Notes: generated from the sequence alone by a model not told the origin. Positions 9,370-17,928 are shown, counted from the stretch's first letter. The stretch is DNA of 64,000 bases from Prevotella sp. (GCA_024697405.1 JAILFU010000163.1:1-64000); one strand, 5' to 3'. Numbers and translations are program-made.

Positions 9370-10479
9370 TTACAGCTCACTTTCTTTCATCCGCTCTGCA
9401 TTCTCAGCCACGGTCAGGGCATCAATCATGGCCTGTATGTCGCCGCCAAGGAATCCCTGCAGGTCGTGGGTGGTATAGCCGATGCGGTGGTCGGTGACGC
9501 GGCCCTGCGGGAAGTTGTATGTACGGATTTTCGCTGAGCGGTCGCCTGTGGAGACCAGCGTCTTGCGGCGCGAGGCGATATCATCCATGTACTTCTGGTG
9601 CTCCTTGTCGTAGATAAATGTATAGAGACGTGAGAGGGCGCGCTCCTTGTTCTTCGGTTGGTCGCGGGTCTCGGTACACTCAATGAGAATCTCTTCGGTC
9701 TCGCCTGTGTTCGGGTTCTTCCACATGTAGCGCAGACGCACGCCTGATTCCACCTTGTTCACGTTCTGGCCTCCGGCACCGCTTGAGCGGAAAGTGTCCC
9801 ACTTGATTTCACCCTCGTTGATGTGTACCTCGAACTTGTCGGCTTCTGGCAGTACGGCCACTGTGGCAGCTGAGGTGTGCATACGTCCCTGCGTTTCGGT
9901 TGCGGGTACGCGCTGCACGCGGTGAACACCGCTCTCGTACTTCAAAGTGCCATAGACATCGGCTCCGCTCACGGCAAAGTCTATTTCCTTGTATCCGCCC
10001 ACGGCCCCCTCGCTGACATCGGTCACCGAAAGCGTCCAGCCCTTTGAATCGCAAAAACTCTTGTACATCTTGAACAGGTCGCCGGCAAAGAGGCATGCCT
10101 CGTCGCCGCCCGTTCCGGCCCGGATTTCCATCTGTACATTCTTTGCGTCTTCAGGATCCTTGGGAATGAGGGCAATCTTGATTTCCTCTTCCAGCTTGGG
10201 CTGCAGTTCCTCGTTTATGGCCAGCTCCTCGCGGGCCATTTCCTTCATCTCTGGGTCGTCCTCGTTGGCCAGAATGTCCTTTGCCTCCTTGATGCCGTTC
10301 AGGCAGGCGATATAGCGGCGGCGGGCATCCATGATGTCGCTCAGGTCTTTGTATTCCTTCGTCAGTTTGACGAAACGCTGCTGGTCGCCTATGACATCCG
10401 GGTCGGTAATCAGTGTGGATACCTCCTCAAAACGGGCCTCCAGTCCGTCCAGTTTCTCTAAAATGCTATTGTTCTCCAT
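9370..10479 (-). CDS. prfA: Peptide chain release factor 1
   Basis: Recognises UAA and UAG and triggers peptide release. The start is placed at MENNSILEKLDGLE; the ORF track's extra 21 N-terminal residues would be encoded across the promoter itself (TACCTTTG box just upstream). The GGQ motif sits at about 234-236 (GAGGQNVNKVES), and the RF1-type codon-recognition region lies upstream of it. Length of 369 residues is normal. Confidence 0.97.
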   Translation of the reverse strand: MENNSILEKLDGLEARFEEVSTLITDPDVIGDQQRFVKLTKEYKDLSDIMDARRRYIACLNGIKEAKDILANEDDPEMKEMAREELAINEELQPKLEEEIKIALIPKDPEDAKNVQMEIRAGTGGDEACLFAGDLFKMYKSFCDSKGWTLSVTDVSEGAVGGYKEIDFAVSGADVYGTLKYESGVHRVQRVPATETQGRMHTSAATVAVLPEADKFEVHINEGEIKWDTFRSSGAGGQNVNKVESGVRLRYMWKNPNTGETEEILIECTETRDQPKNKERALSRLYTFIYDKEHQKYMDDIASRRKTLVSTGDRSAKIRTYNFPQGRVTDHRIGYTTHDLQGFLGGDIQAMIDALTVAENAERMKESEL

Positions 10480-10488
10480 AATTGACTG

Positions 10489-10520
10489 CAAAGGTACGAA
10501 TAAGCAAGGAGAATACCAAA
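10489..10520 (-). promoter_or_regulatory. prfA operon promoter
   Basis: On the minus strand, TTTG, a 20-bp spacer and TACCTTTG form a textbook Bacteroidota promoter. The -7 box ends 9 bp before the ATG, so the leader is nearly absent. This box decides the prfA start. Confidence 0.75.
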
Positions 10521-10571
10521 AGAAAAGGAACAAAAAACTCAAACATTTTTTTGTTCCTTCATTCAGAATCC

Positions 10572-11789
10572 CTACAGAAGGTCTTCAATTTTAATCCATA
10601 CGGGAATGTCAAGGATTGTGCAAATCTCAACCAAGGCACTGGTGGCGAAGATAATGGCTCCCGTTTTGTGGGCTGGCTGTCCGGCAAATTTGCTGAAGTT
10701 GCCAAGTATCAGTCTGATGTCTTCAACTCCCTGTGACTTAAGGAAGTTGTAGAGATTGACAGTATTGGCAGGGGGCACGGTGATGTCCTTTGAATGCTGC
10801 ACGAGTATGATGTGCTCATCGGTGCGGGGAGTCCATCCTGTACAAAGGTTGTCTTTGGCCATCACCTCCAAAAAGCTCTTCGAAACGTTAGACTCAATGT
10901 CGAGCATAGCGGGGGTGACGAAGTCGACAATGTCGTAGGAACCTACTTTCTCGTCAATTTCCTCGCGTGTGTATTTCTTGCTGATGATCCACTCGTCGAT
11001 ATTGCTGAGCAAAGGCTCTATGAATATGTCGGAGTAGGGGATGCCAAGGTTGAAGTATTTGTTGTAAGAGAGCAGCACGTTGATGACAGTAGAAGGCATG
11101 CCTGAAACATCTGCCTGGATAAGCTGTCGGTAAGTCTCGGGGATGTCATACGCCCCGGCACCGGCAATGGTAAATGTGATGTGCAGGTCAGGGCATTTCT
11201 CGTCAATCAGTCGTACCACGGCCATCGAGGTCTGTCCGCCTTGTGAGTAGCCGATGTTGAATAGGATATCGTCGTTCCATGAATAGCCCAGCGTGGGCAA
11301 CAGCTCCTTGGCGGCAAGAAGAGCATCGACGCTAGCCTGGGCATTGACGCTGGAGATGCAGTAGGCTTGCAATTTGTCCTCGGTGATGCCGAAGCCATAG
11401 TAATCGGCAGAGATTGTGATGAGACCGCTGCCGGCAATGAGTTTCTGCATCTTCAAGTCTCCTTTGGACGGGCACTCATCGGCTCGATAGACGCTGAAAT
11501 GGTTGTAGAGCAGCAATCCTTTGCCGGGATTGTCTTTTGTCACCTCGTCGCCGATGGTGATGGCGCCGGAGAGCAAGACGGGCTTGCCGAAGGGATTGGT
11601 AGAGGGGTATTCGATGTTGTATACAGTCATGTCCGCCTCGTCAATATGGTAGACGGAGGACACACGCGCCTTCAGAACGACGTTTCCCTCTTCATCGGTT
11701 GGGGGGTCGTCCTTCGAACACGAGGTGAAGGTCATTGCGCCGCAGAGCATCAGGATGACGGTGAGCAGCCATAGTTTGAACTGTTTCAT
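10572..11789 (-). CDS. Surface-type lipoprotein esterase/lipase, alpha/beta hydrolase
   Basis: A 405-residue lipoprotein. The signal peptide ends at the lipobox FTSC (Cys at about 24), followed by SKDDPPTDEE; the C-S-K-D-D pattern fits the Bacteroidota lipoprotein export signal, so surface exposure is likely. The hydrolase nucleophile elbow is GYSQGG, preceded by a fungal secretory-lipase-like arrangement (ISADYYGFG, then NAQASVDALLAAKELL). The charge-relay His is probably in the QHSKDITVPPANTVNLYNFL region near the end. Substrate unknown: a lipid, acylated sugar or phenolic ester are all possible. It has its own promoter and is probably monocistronic. Confidence 0.78.
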   Translation of the reverse strand: MKQFKLWLLTVILMLCGAMTFTSCSKDDPPTDEEGNVVLKARVSSVYHIDEADMTVYNIEYPSTNPFGKPVLLSGAITIGDEVTKDNPGKGLLLYNHFSVYRADECPSKGDLKMQKLIAGSGLITISADYYGFGITEDKLQAYCISSVNAQASVDALLAAKELLPTLGYSWNDDILFNIGYSQGGQTSMAVVRLIDEKCPDLHITFTIAGAGAYDIPETYRQLIQADVSGMPSTVINVLLSYNKYFNLGIPYSDIFIEPLLSNIDEWIISKKYTREEIDEKVGSYDIVDFVTPAMLDIESNVSKSFLEVMAKDNLCTGWTPRTDEHIILVQHSKDITVPPANTVNLYNFLKSQGVEDIRLILGNFSKFAGQPAHKTGAIIFATSALVEICTILDIPVWIKIEDLL

Positions 11790-11865
11790 GGTTTCTTGGT
11801 ATTAATAGTTGAAAGTTCTAGATAATCATTGGTACTTATTGGCGGGAATTTTCCTTATTTAGGTA

Positions 11866-11897
11866 CAAAGGTACTAAAAAAGGTGCGAATCACCAAA
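11866..11897 (-). promoter_or_regulatory. Promoter of the lipoprotein esterase
   Basis: On the minus strand, TTTG, a 20-bp spacer and TACCTTTG, with a leader of about 70 nt. Confidence 0.7.
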
Positions 11898-11967
11898 TTG
11901 TTCGTTAAAAAAAACTAACTAAAATAAATTATGTGCTGCACACCGCTCACCAGTCATCAACTTTTAG

Positions 11968-11975
11968 TACCTTTG
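11968..11975 (+). promoter_or_regulatory. -7 box of the tRNA-Leu gene
   Basis: TACCTTTG located 25 bp before the mature tRNA 5' end; an exact consensus match. The -33 element is not clear. Confidence 0.6.
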
Positions 11976-12000
11976 CACCGCATTTTGCGAAGTGAAGGCT

Positions 12001-12085
12001 GCCGCGATGGTGGAATGGTAGACACGAGGGACTTAAAATCCCTTGACCCGGAAGGGTTGTGCGGGTTCGAGTCCCGCTCGCGGCA
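12001..12085 (+). tRNA. tRNA-Leu (anticodon UAA)
   Basis: The seven-bp acceptor stem GCCGCGA/TCGCGGC is perfect. The anticodon loop CTTAAAA (12032-12038) is closed by GGGA/TCCC, giving anticodon TAA at 12034-12036. A long variable arm follows (class II tRNA), and the T arm is GCGGG TTCGAGT CCCGC. The discriminator base is A at 12085. The 3' CCA is not encoded. Confidence 0.97.
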
Positions 12086-12091
12086 CAAAAG

Positions 12092-12117
12092 AAGTGAGAG
12101 GCAATCACCTCTCACTT
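12092..12117 (+). terminator. Hairpin after tRNA-Leu
   Basis: AAGTGAGAGG, loop CAATCA, CCTCTCACTT, followed by a pyrimidine-rich run with two copies of CAGTTTCTCTCT. It begins 7 bp past the tRNA and lies before the convergent GH28 stop, so it may serve both genes. Confidence 0.55.
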
Positions 12118-12153
12118 TCAGTTTCTCTCTATTTTCAGTTTCTCTCTTCGCTT

Positions 12154-13500
12154 TCACTCTTCACTTCTCACCTCTCCATTAACAACAACCTTATTCAGCT
12201 GCAGGTTCTCGATGGGCTGTTCGGTAAATGCCTTCACTTTGGCATGGTCTACCACGTCCACGTCGTTGAAGGTGAAATTGCGCAGCTTGTATTTCTCGCT
12301 GCCGCGCACATCGAAGAAGGTACCGCAGTCCATGCGGATATTGTTGAAACGGATATCATTGCACTCGCTTATCGGCATGTCAGGCCGGTCTTCCTTCTGG
12401 TAGAATTGGGTCCAGGGACGAATGAGGAGGAAGGAACGGCATCGGCCGGTGAAATTCTCCACGCGTACATATTCATAATGTTGGGGCGTGTCGGGACGCA
12501 TCTTCAGCCAGAGCACATTGTGGGTATCGTCGGCATGACAGTTGCGCATGATGACGTTCCAGTCGTGCAGCGATTCCGAGCCGAGCGTCATACAGCCGTG
12601 CACAGTGCCGTAGTGACAGTTCTCCACCAGGATGTTGTAGTTGGGGCCATTCTCGGGAGCCTTGTCGGCAAAGGTGCCCTTACCGCCCTTCAGCACTACG
12701 GCATCGTCGTTCACGTTCATGTAGCAGCCGCGCACCACCACATCGTGGCAAGCATCGATATCGATGGCGTCGGTCGACGGTCCCTTGATGTCCTGTGTGG
12801 AGGAGTAGATATAGAGGTCGAGATAGCGCACATGGTCGCAGCGGTAGATGTGGTTCGTCCAGAAAGGAGAGTTGATGAGACGCACGTCCTGGATGGTGAC
12901 ATTATGGCTGTTGGAGATATAGGTCAGTCGTGGGCGCTGCGCGTCCTTGTTGGTGCATTGCGGGTTCCATTGGCGGCGTATCCAAAACTCCTCCCAATAG
13001 TCCTGGCCGTTGCCGTCGATGGTACCCTTGCCGCTGATGGTGAAGCCGTCCAAGCCGTCGGCGTTGACTAGTGCCACGAAATACTTGCAGGTCTGGCCCT
13101 CTATGCGCGTCTCGCGAATCTCGAAGTCATGCACGCGGTCGCTGCCTTTCAGCACGCCGCCCTCTTCTATATAAAGATGAGTGCCCTGGCGGAAGAACAA
13201 GCTGCCGCTGTAGAATGTGCCTTTCGGAACCACGATAACGCCGCCCCCTTCCTGGGCGCAGCGGTCGATGACGGCCTGAATCTGGCGCGTCTGAATGTCC
13301 GTGGTGCCTTGGCGCACGCCGTAGCTGGTCAGCACGTATTGCTTGCCCAGCGTCTTGACATCCACCTTCGTCGTGTCCTTAAACCATGCGTCCATCACCT
13401 CGCCGTTGGGCCATTGTTCGGGCAACAGCACCCGTTTCTTTCCAATGGCCGTCGAGCATAGCAACAGCATCATCATGCCAAGAATTAATCTTTGTCTCAT
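12154..13500 (-). CDS. Secreted GH28-family polygalacturonase-like glycosidase
   Basis: A right-handed parallel beta-helix enzyme of 448 residues with a signal peptide (MRQRLILGMMMLLLCSTAIG). The start is fixed at 13500 because the TACCTTTG box (13534-13541) overlaps the ORF track's upstream ATG. A pectate-lyase-like N-terminus is visible (TRQIQAVIDRCAQEGGGVIVVPKGTFYSGSLFF in two conserved stretches). The GH28 catalytic strip is atypical: NTD is STDAID, the second Asp pair NDDAVVLK is intact, the usual GHG His motif reads TLGSES, and RIK is replaced by WLKMR. The fold is secure, but activity on plain polygalacturonate is doubtful; a rhamnogalacturonan or exo-acting member is more likely. Confidence 0.85.
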   Translation of the reverse strand: MRQRLILGMMMLLLCSTAIGKKRVLLPEQWPNGEVMDAWFKDTTKVDVKTLGKQYVLTSYGVRQGTTDIQTRQIQAVIDRCAQEGGGVIVVPKGTFYSGSLFFRQGTHLYIEEGGVLKGSDRVHDFEIRETRIEGQTCKYFVALVNADGLDGFTISGKGTIDGNGQDYWEEFWIRRQWNPQCTNKDAQRPRLTYISNSHNVTIQDVRLINSPFWTNHIYRCDHVRYLDLYIYSSTQDIKGPSTDAIDIDACHDVVVRGCYMNVNDDAVVLKGGKGTFADKAPENGPNYNILVENCHYGTVHGCMTLGSESLHDWNVIMRNCHADDTHNVLWLKMRPDTPQHYEYVRVENFTGRCRSFLLIRPWTQFYQKEDRPDMPISECNDIRFNNIRMDCGTFFDVRGSEKYKLRNFTFNDVDVVDHAKVKAFTEQPIENLQLNKVVVNGEVRSEE

Positions 13501-13533
13501 GTCTTTGATCTGTTTTGATTTGTTTTTGTGGTG

Positions 13534-13541
13534 CAAAGGTA
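13534..13541 (-). promoter_or_regulatory. -7 box of the GH28 gene
   Basis: The minus strand reads TACCTTTG, 33 bp before the chosen ATG. It overlaps the upstream in-frame ATG and therefore rules that start out. Confidence 0.65.
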
Positions 13542-13547
13542 CAAAAG

Positions 13548-13660
13548 AGTTAGGAGTTCGGAGTTAGAAGTTCGGAGTTTTTTTTCTCTCAAATCAATAA
13601 AAAATGTTAAGTAGCGGGTAATAACTCCCAACTCCTAACTCCTAACTCCTAACTTTTTAC
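13548..13660. repeat. GGAGTTAG / AACTCCTAAC repeat pair
   Basis: The left part is built from imperfect units of AGTTAGGAGTTCGG and the right part from AACTCCTAACTCCTAACTCC, so the two halves can pair across about 40 bp. The sppA -7 box begins at the right-hand edge. Similar units recur after htpG (27.0 kb) and before secA in related form. Confidence 0.65.
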
Positions 13661-13668
13661 TAACTTTG
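13661..13668 (+). promoter_or_regulatory. -7 box of sppA
   Basis: TAACTTTG, a consensus match, 32 bp before the sppA ATG and directly against the repeat pair. Confidence 0.55.
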
Positions 13669-13700
13669 CGGCTCATAACAGTCAATAAAACTATTTTACA

Positions 13701-15494
13701 ATGAAAGATTTCTTTAAATACATGATGGCCACCATCTGTGGCATCATTGTGCTGACCGTTGTTGGAATACTCATCCTGTCGCTCACAGTGGCAGGCATGC
13801 TGGCTGGCAGCGATGTCAAGGTTAAGGCCAAGGAAAACAGTGTCTTTGTGCTGAAAATGAACGGAACAGTGGACGAGCGTTGTGAAGGTGCCGGCCCGCT
13901 GGATGTCCTGTTGTCGTCGGCCGACATGGAGATGATGGGGCTGGATGATATTCTGGAGGCTATCCGCAAGGCACGCGACGAGGAGAATATCAAGGGCATC
14001 TACATCGAGGGCGGTGTCACCACCTTCGACGCTCCTGCTACAGCCCAGCAGATTCGTGACGCCCTGCTCGACTTCAAGAAGAGTGGCAAGTGGGTCTATG
14101 CATACGCCGACCAGATGTTGCAAGCCTCCTACTATGTGCTCTCGGCTGCCGACTCCCTGTTCCTCAATAAGACGGGCATGATCGACTTCAAGGGATTGGG
14201 CGGCAAGGGTTACTACCTGACAGGCCTCTATGAGAAGCTGGGCATCAAGTACCAGTGCGCCCGTGTGGGCAAATACAAGAGTGCCGTGGAGAGCGTCACC
14301 CGTAAGGATATGAGCGAGGCTGACCGCGAACAGCGTGAGGCACTTTGGAACGGTATCTGGCAGCAATGGACCCGGCAGATGGCCGACAGCCGTAAGGTGA
14401 CCGCTCAGCAGCTGGATGAGCTGGCCAGCGACAGTATCATGCTTTTTGCTTGTGTTGACAACTACAAGACGTCTGGACTCATCGACCGCGCTATCTATCC
14501 CGATGAGATGAAGCGGGTAGTGTGTCGCAAGATGGGGCTCAACGACGATGAATCCGTCAACAAGCTGTTCTTGGAAGACATGCTTAACCTGAAGCCCGAG
14601 AAGAAAGAGAAAAAGCGTGGCGGTCAGGTGGCCGTGTACTATGCCTACGGCGAGATTGTGGACGAGGTGATGAGCAACTTCTATGGTGGTAGCACCATCC
14701 TGGGCAACAAAGTGGTAGACGACCTGCAGTTGCTGGCCAAGGACGATGCTGTGAAAGCGCTGGTGCTGCGCGTGAACTCGCCCGGCGGCAGTGCCGTCGC
14801 CTCGGAACAGATTTGGCATGCCCTCCAGCAGCTGAAGCTGAAGAAGCCTGTCGTAGTGTCCATGGGCGGACTGGCAGCCTCGGGCGGCTATATGATTAGC
14901 TGCGGTGCCAACTACATTATTGCCGAGCCGAGCACCGTGACGGGCAGTATCGGCATCTTCGGGCTTGTGCCCAACTTCAGCGCACTGGTGACCGATAAGC
15001 TCGGAGTAACATGGGATGGAGCCTCCACCAACGCCTATACCGACTATGAGACCAATCTCGTCTTTGGTCCGGACAACAGCAAGGAGATGCAATACTTGCA
15101 GAGCTATACCGACAGGGGCTATGACAATTTCATCAGTCTTGTGGCTCAGGGGCGCGGCATGACGAAAGAACAGGTGAACGAGATAGCCCAGGGCCGCGTG
15201 TGGCTGGCTACCGACGCCATTGGCATCAACCTCGTCGACCAGCTTGGATCGCTCAACGATGCTGTGGCTAAGGCTGCCGAGCTGGCTCATCTGGACGAAT
15301 ACCATCCTGTCAGCTATCCTGCCAAGAAAGACTGGCTGGAGGAGCTCGTCAGCGAGCAACAGCAGAAGAGCTATTTAAATGGTCAGCTGCGCCAGCTGCT
15401 GGGTGAGTTCTATGAGCCCATCATGCAGCTGCGCCTTGACCAGCAACGTAGCTGTCTGCAGGCACGCCTGCCTTACACGGTGAAGATTCAGTAG
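13701..15494 (+). CDS. sppA: Signal peptide peptidase SppA, 67K type
   Basis: A membrane-anchored protease that degrades cleaved signal peptides on the outer face of the inner membrane. An N-terminal membrane segment spans about residues 9-33. Two tandem S49 domains follow: the first carries the catalytic Lys region (VGKYKSAVESVTRKDMSE, about 190-205), the second the nucleophile Ser in GGLAASGGYMISCGA (about 394). This matches the Lys/Ser dyad split of the E. coli enzyme. Length of 597 residues is normal. It heads a plus-strand group with lpxK and thiL. Confidence 0.96.
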   Translation: MKDFFKYMMATICGIIVLTVVGILILSLTVAGMLAGSDVKVKAKENSVFVLKMNGTVDERCEGAGPLDVLLSSADMEMMGLDDILEAIRKARDEENIKGIYIEGGVTTFDAPATAQQIRDALLDFKKSGKWVYAYADQMLQASYYVLSAADSLFLNKTGMIDFKGLGGKGYYLTGLYEKLGIKYQCARVGKYKSAVESVTRKDMSEADREQREALWNGIWQQWTRQMADSRKVTAQQLDELASDSIMLFACVDNYKTSGLIDRAIYPDEMKRVVCRKMGLNDDESVNKLFLEDMLNLKPEKKEKKRGGQVAVYYAYGEIVDEVMSNFYGGSTILGNKVVDDLQLLAKDDAVKALVLRVNSPGGSAVASEQIWHALQQLKLKKPVVVSMGGLAASGGYMISCGANYIIAEPSTVTGSIGIFGLVPNFSALVTDKLGVTWDGASTNAYTDYETNLVFGPDNSKEMQYLQSYTDRGYDNFISLVAQGRGMTKEQVNEIAQGRVWLATDAIGINLVDQLGSLNDAVAKAAELAHLDEYHPVSYPAKKDWLEELVSEQQQKSYLNGQLRQLLGEFYEPIMQLRLDQQRSCLQARLPYTVKIQ

Positions 15495-15498
15495 TTTT

Positions 15499-15570
15499 TT
15501 TCGAGGTTTCGAGATTTCGACATTTCGACATTTCGGCATTTCGATATTTCGATATTTCGATATTTCGATG
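15499..15570. repeat. 8-bp tandem repeat, nine copies of TTTCGANN
   Basis: Reading from 15499, the units are TTTCGAGG, TTTCGAGA, TTTCGACA (twice), TTTCGGCA, TTTCGATA (three times) and TTTCGATG. The array fills most of the sppA-lpxK gap and ends 23 bp before the lpxK ATG. Confidence 0.95.
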
Positions 15571-15593
15571 TAACGACATCCTGATTTAACAAA

Positions 15594-16721
15594 ATGGAAG
15601 GCGATTTCATTAAAGTCCGCGATTCACTGCTGCCGCTGAGCTGGCTCTACGGCGGCGCGGTGGGTCTGCGAAATTTTTGTTTCGACGTCGGACTGCTGAA
15701 AAGTCATGCCTTCAACGTGCCTGTCATTGGTGTGGGCAATATCACAGTGGGAGGAACAGGGAAGACACCCCATGTGGAGTATCTCGTCCGTCTGCTGCAG
15801 AAATCCTTCCGTGTGGCTGTGCTCAGCCGAGGCTACAAACGCAAAAGCAAAGGCTTCCTGCTGGCCGACGGACAGACCACGGTGCAGGATATTGGCGATG
15901 AGCCCATGCAGATGAAACAGAAGTTTCCCGACATCAGCGTGGCCGTAGATAAGAAGCGCGTACACGGCATCCGGCAGCTTACCGACAACGATAAGCAGCT
16001 GGATGTTATTTTGCTTGACGATGCTTTCCAGCATCGTTATGTCAAGCCGGGAGTCAACATTCTGCTTGTCGACTACCACCGTCTCATTATTTACGATAAA
16101 CTGCTGCCCGCAGGTCGCCTGCGCGAGCCGTTAAGCGGAAAGAACCGTGCAGACATCGTCATTGTGACCAAATGCCCTAAAGAGCTGAAGCCCATGGAAT
16201 TCCGCGTCATTACCAAAGCCATGAGCCTCTACCCCTACCAGCATCTCTATTTCACCACCATCGACTACGACCAGCCTTATGCCGTGTTCGGCAAGAGGGA
16301 GAAACTGGCAATCCCGTCTGCTTCGCCAGCTTCCCTTCTGTCCTTCCCTGACCACCATGTGCTATTGCTCACAGGCATTGCCTCGCCCCGTCAGTTGAAG
16401 GAAGATCTATCGCCGCTCATTCCCCATCTCACACCGCTCACCTTCGCCGACCATCATCGTTTCCGTGCAAAGGACATTGAGCGCATCAACGATGCTTTTG
16501 CACAGCTGCCCTCACCTAAGTTCATCCTCACCACAGAAAAGGACGCCACCCGGCTGGCCAGTGCTGAAGGGCTGAGCGAGGAGGTGTGTCAAAGCCTCTA
16601 TGCCATCCCCGTGCGTGTGGCTTTTATGCAACAGCAACAGGAGGAGAAATTCTGCGAGTTCATTGTAGGCTATGTGCACAAGAACTCCCGCAACAGCATC
16701 CTCGCCACCCAATCAGAATAA
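15594..16721 (+). CDS. lpxK: Tetraacyldisaccharide 4'-kinase (lipid A synthesis)
   Basis: Phosphorylates the 4' position of the lipid A precursor at the inner membrane. Features are the N-terminal hydrophobic/amphipathic region (LLPLSWLYGGAVGLRN), the Walker A-like P loop VGNITVGGTGKTP (about residues 46-58), the LSRGYKRKSKGF motif, and Asp/His catalytic residues in VILLDDAFQHRYV. Length of 375 residues is typical of Bacteroidota. thiL begins 35 bp downstream. The segment AIPSASPASLLSFPDHH looks slightly longer and more serine-rich than expected but leaves the motifs intact. Confidence 0.96.
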   Translation: MEGDFIKVRDSLLPLSWLYGGAVGLRNFCFDVGLLKSHAFNVPVIGVGNITVGGTGKTPHVEYLVRLLQKSFRVAVLSRGYKRKSKGFLLADGQTTVQDIGDEPMQMKQKFPDISVAVDKKRVHGIRQLTDNDKQLDVILLDDAFQHRYVKPGVNILLVDYHRLIIYDKLLPAGRLREPLSGKNRADIVIVTKCPKELKPMEFRVITKAMSLYPYQHLYFTTIDYDQPYAVFGKREKLAIPSASPASLLSFPDHHVLLLTGIASPRQLKEDLSPLIPHLTPLTFADHHRFRAKDIERINDAFAQLPSPKFILTTEKDATRLASAEGLSEEVCQSLYAIPVRVAFMQQQQEEKFCEFIVGYVHKNSRNSILATQSE

Positions 16722-16756
16722 TATTCACTTATCACTTTATCATCATCACTTCCCCT

Positions 16757-17860
16757 ATGGAAATAGCACAACTGGGCGAGTTCGGTCTTATCGACCGGCT
16801 CACGAAAGACATCACTCCAAAGAACGAATCGACGAAACGCGGCATTGGCGACGACTGTGCCGTGCTACACTATCCCGATACGGAAGTGCTTGTCACTACC
16901 GACATGCTTATGGAGGGCGTTCACTTCGATCTTACCTACACTAGCCTGAAGCATCTGGGTTATAAGTCGGCTATGGTGAACATTAGCGACATTTTCGCCA
17001 TGAACGGTACCCCCCGGCAGCTCACCGTCTCGCTGGCGCTGAGCAAGCGCTTCACCGTTGAGGACGTGGAGCAGTTCTACGAGGGGCTGCGTTTGGCCTG
17101 CGAAAAGTGGAATGTCGACATCGTAGGTGGTGACACCACCAGCAGCTATACCGGCCTGGCCATTAGCATCACTTGCATCGGTGAGGCTGCCAAAGAAGAC
17201 ATAGTCTATCGCAACGGCGCACGCAACACCGACCTTATCTGCGTCTCAGGCGATTTGGGTGCTGCCTACATGGGCCTCCAGCTCCTTGAACGCGAGAAAA
17301 GCGTCTACTACAGTCAGTACAGCGAACTGCAGAAGAAAATGGCGGAAGCGCAGAAATCCGGCGACTCCTCCCAGATATCTAACATCAAATCTCAGCTTTC
17401 AGATCTCAGCATGCCCGACTTCTCCGGCAAGGAATACCTCCTCCAGCGCCAGCTGCAGGCCGAGGCCAGGGGCGACATCATTGAGAAGCTGCGCCAGGCA
17501 GGCATCCGTCCTACCGCCATGATGGATATCAGCGACGGACTCTCCAGTGAACTCATGCACATCTGCAAGCAGTCGGGCACAGGCTGCCGTATCTACGAAA
17601 AAGAGTTGCCTATCGACTATCAGACAGCCGTCATGGCCGAGGAGATGGAGATGAACGTCACCACTTGCGCCCTCAACGGCGGCGAAGACTACGAACTGCT
17701 GTTCACTGTGCCTATTGGTGACCTCGATCGCGTGCGCGACATAGAGGACGTGCATCTCATTGGCCACATCACAGAAGAAAAGTTCGGACTCCTGCTCGTC
17801 ACGCGCGATAATCAGGAATTCGAACTTAAGGCTCAAGGCTGGAACCCGTTAAAAGGGTAG
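16757..17860 (+). CDS. thiL: Thiamine-monophosphate kinase
   Basis: Makes thiamine diphosphate from thiamine monophosphate. The start is at MEIAQLGEFGLIDRL (16757); the track's longer ORF reads back through the end of lpxK. Motifs: GIGDDCAVL, VTTDMLMEGVHFDL, INISDIFAMNG-like MVNISDIFAMNG, VGGDTTSS, MMDISDGLSSEL and LNGGEDYELLF near the end. Between LEREKSV and MPDFSGKEYLLQ there is a hydrophilic stretch of about 35 residues (YYSQYSELQKKMAEAQ onward), about 25 longer than I expect for Bacteroidales ThiL. Part of its DNA resembles simple intergenic repeats. Catalytic motifs are unaffected. Confidence 0.95.
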   Translation: MEIAQLGEFGLIDRLTKDITPKNESTKRGIGDDCAVLHYPDTEVLVTTDMLMEGVHFDLTYTSLKHLGYKSAMVNISDIFAMNGTPRQLTVSLALSKRFTVEDVEQFYEGLRLACEKWNVDIVGGDTTSSYTGLAISITCIGEAAKEDIVYRNGARNTDLICVSGDLGAAYMGLQLLEREKSVYYSQYSELQKKMAEAQKSGDSSQISNIKSQLSDLSMPDFSGKEYLLQRQLQAEARGDIIEKLRQAGIRPTAMMDISDGLSSELMHICKQSGTGCRIYEKELPIDYQTAVMAEEMEMNVTTCALNGGEDYELLFTVPIGDLDRVRDIEDVHLIGHITEEKFGLLLVTRDNQEFELKAQGWNPLKG

Positions 17861-17886
17861 GGAGTAGGGTAGTGCCTTTCCCTGTT

Positions 17887-17928
17887 ACAATAGTGCCCTC
17901 ACTGTTATCATAGTGGGGGCACTATTGT
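17887..17928. terminator. Bidirectional terminator between thiL and the ABC permease gene
   Basis: ACAATAGTGCCCTCACT and AGTGGGGGCACTATTGT pair over 17 bp with one G-U, loop GTTATCAT, followed by a T-rich GTTCTTTT. It lies between convergent stops. Confidence 0.8.

Noticed and set aside
13635-15359. 574-aa minus-strand ORF opposite sppA
   Set aside because: The sppA frame shows full S49 motifs; the reverse frame has no motifs, a His/Val/Leu-rich composition typical of antisense to GC-rich codons, and no promoter. The same applies to the long antisense ORFs at 36272-38005, 49669-51345, 22682-23965, 33157-34446 and 24901-25890.
16586-16756. Upstream extension of thiL
   Set aside because: It overlaps the end of lpxK in another frame; the conserved ThiL N-terminus starts at MEIAQLGEF.
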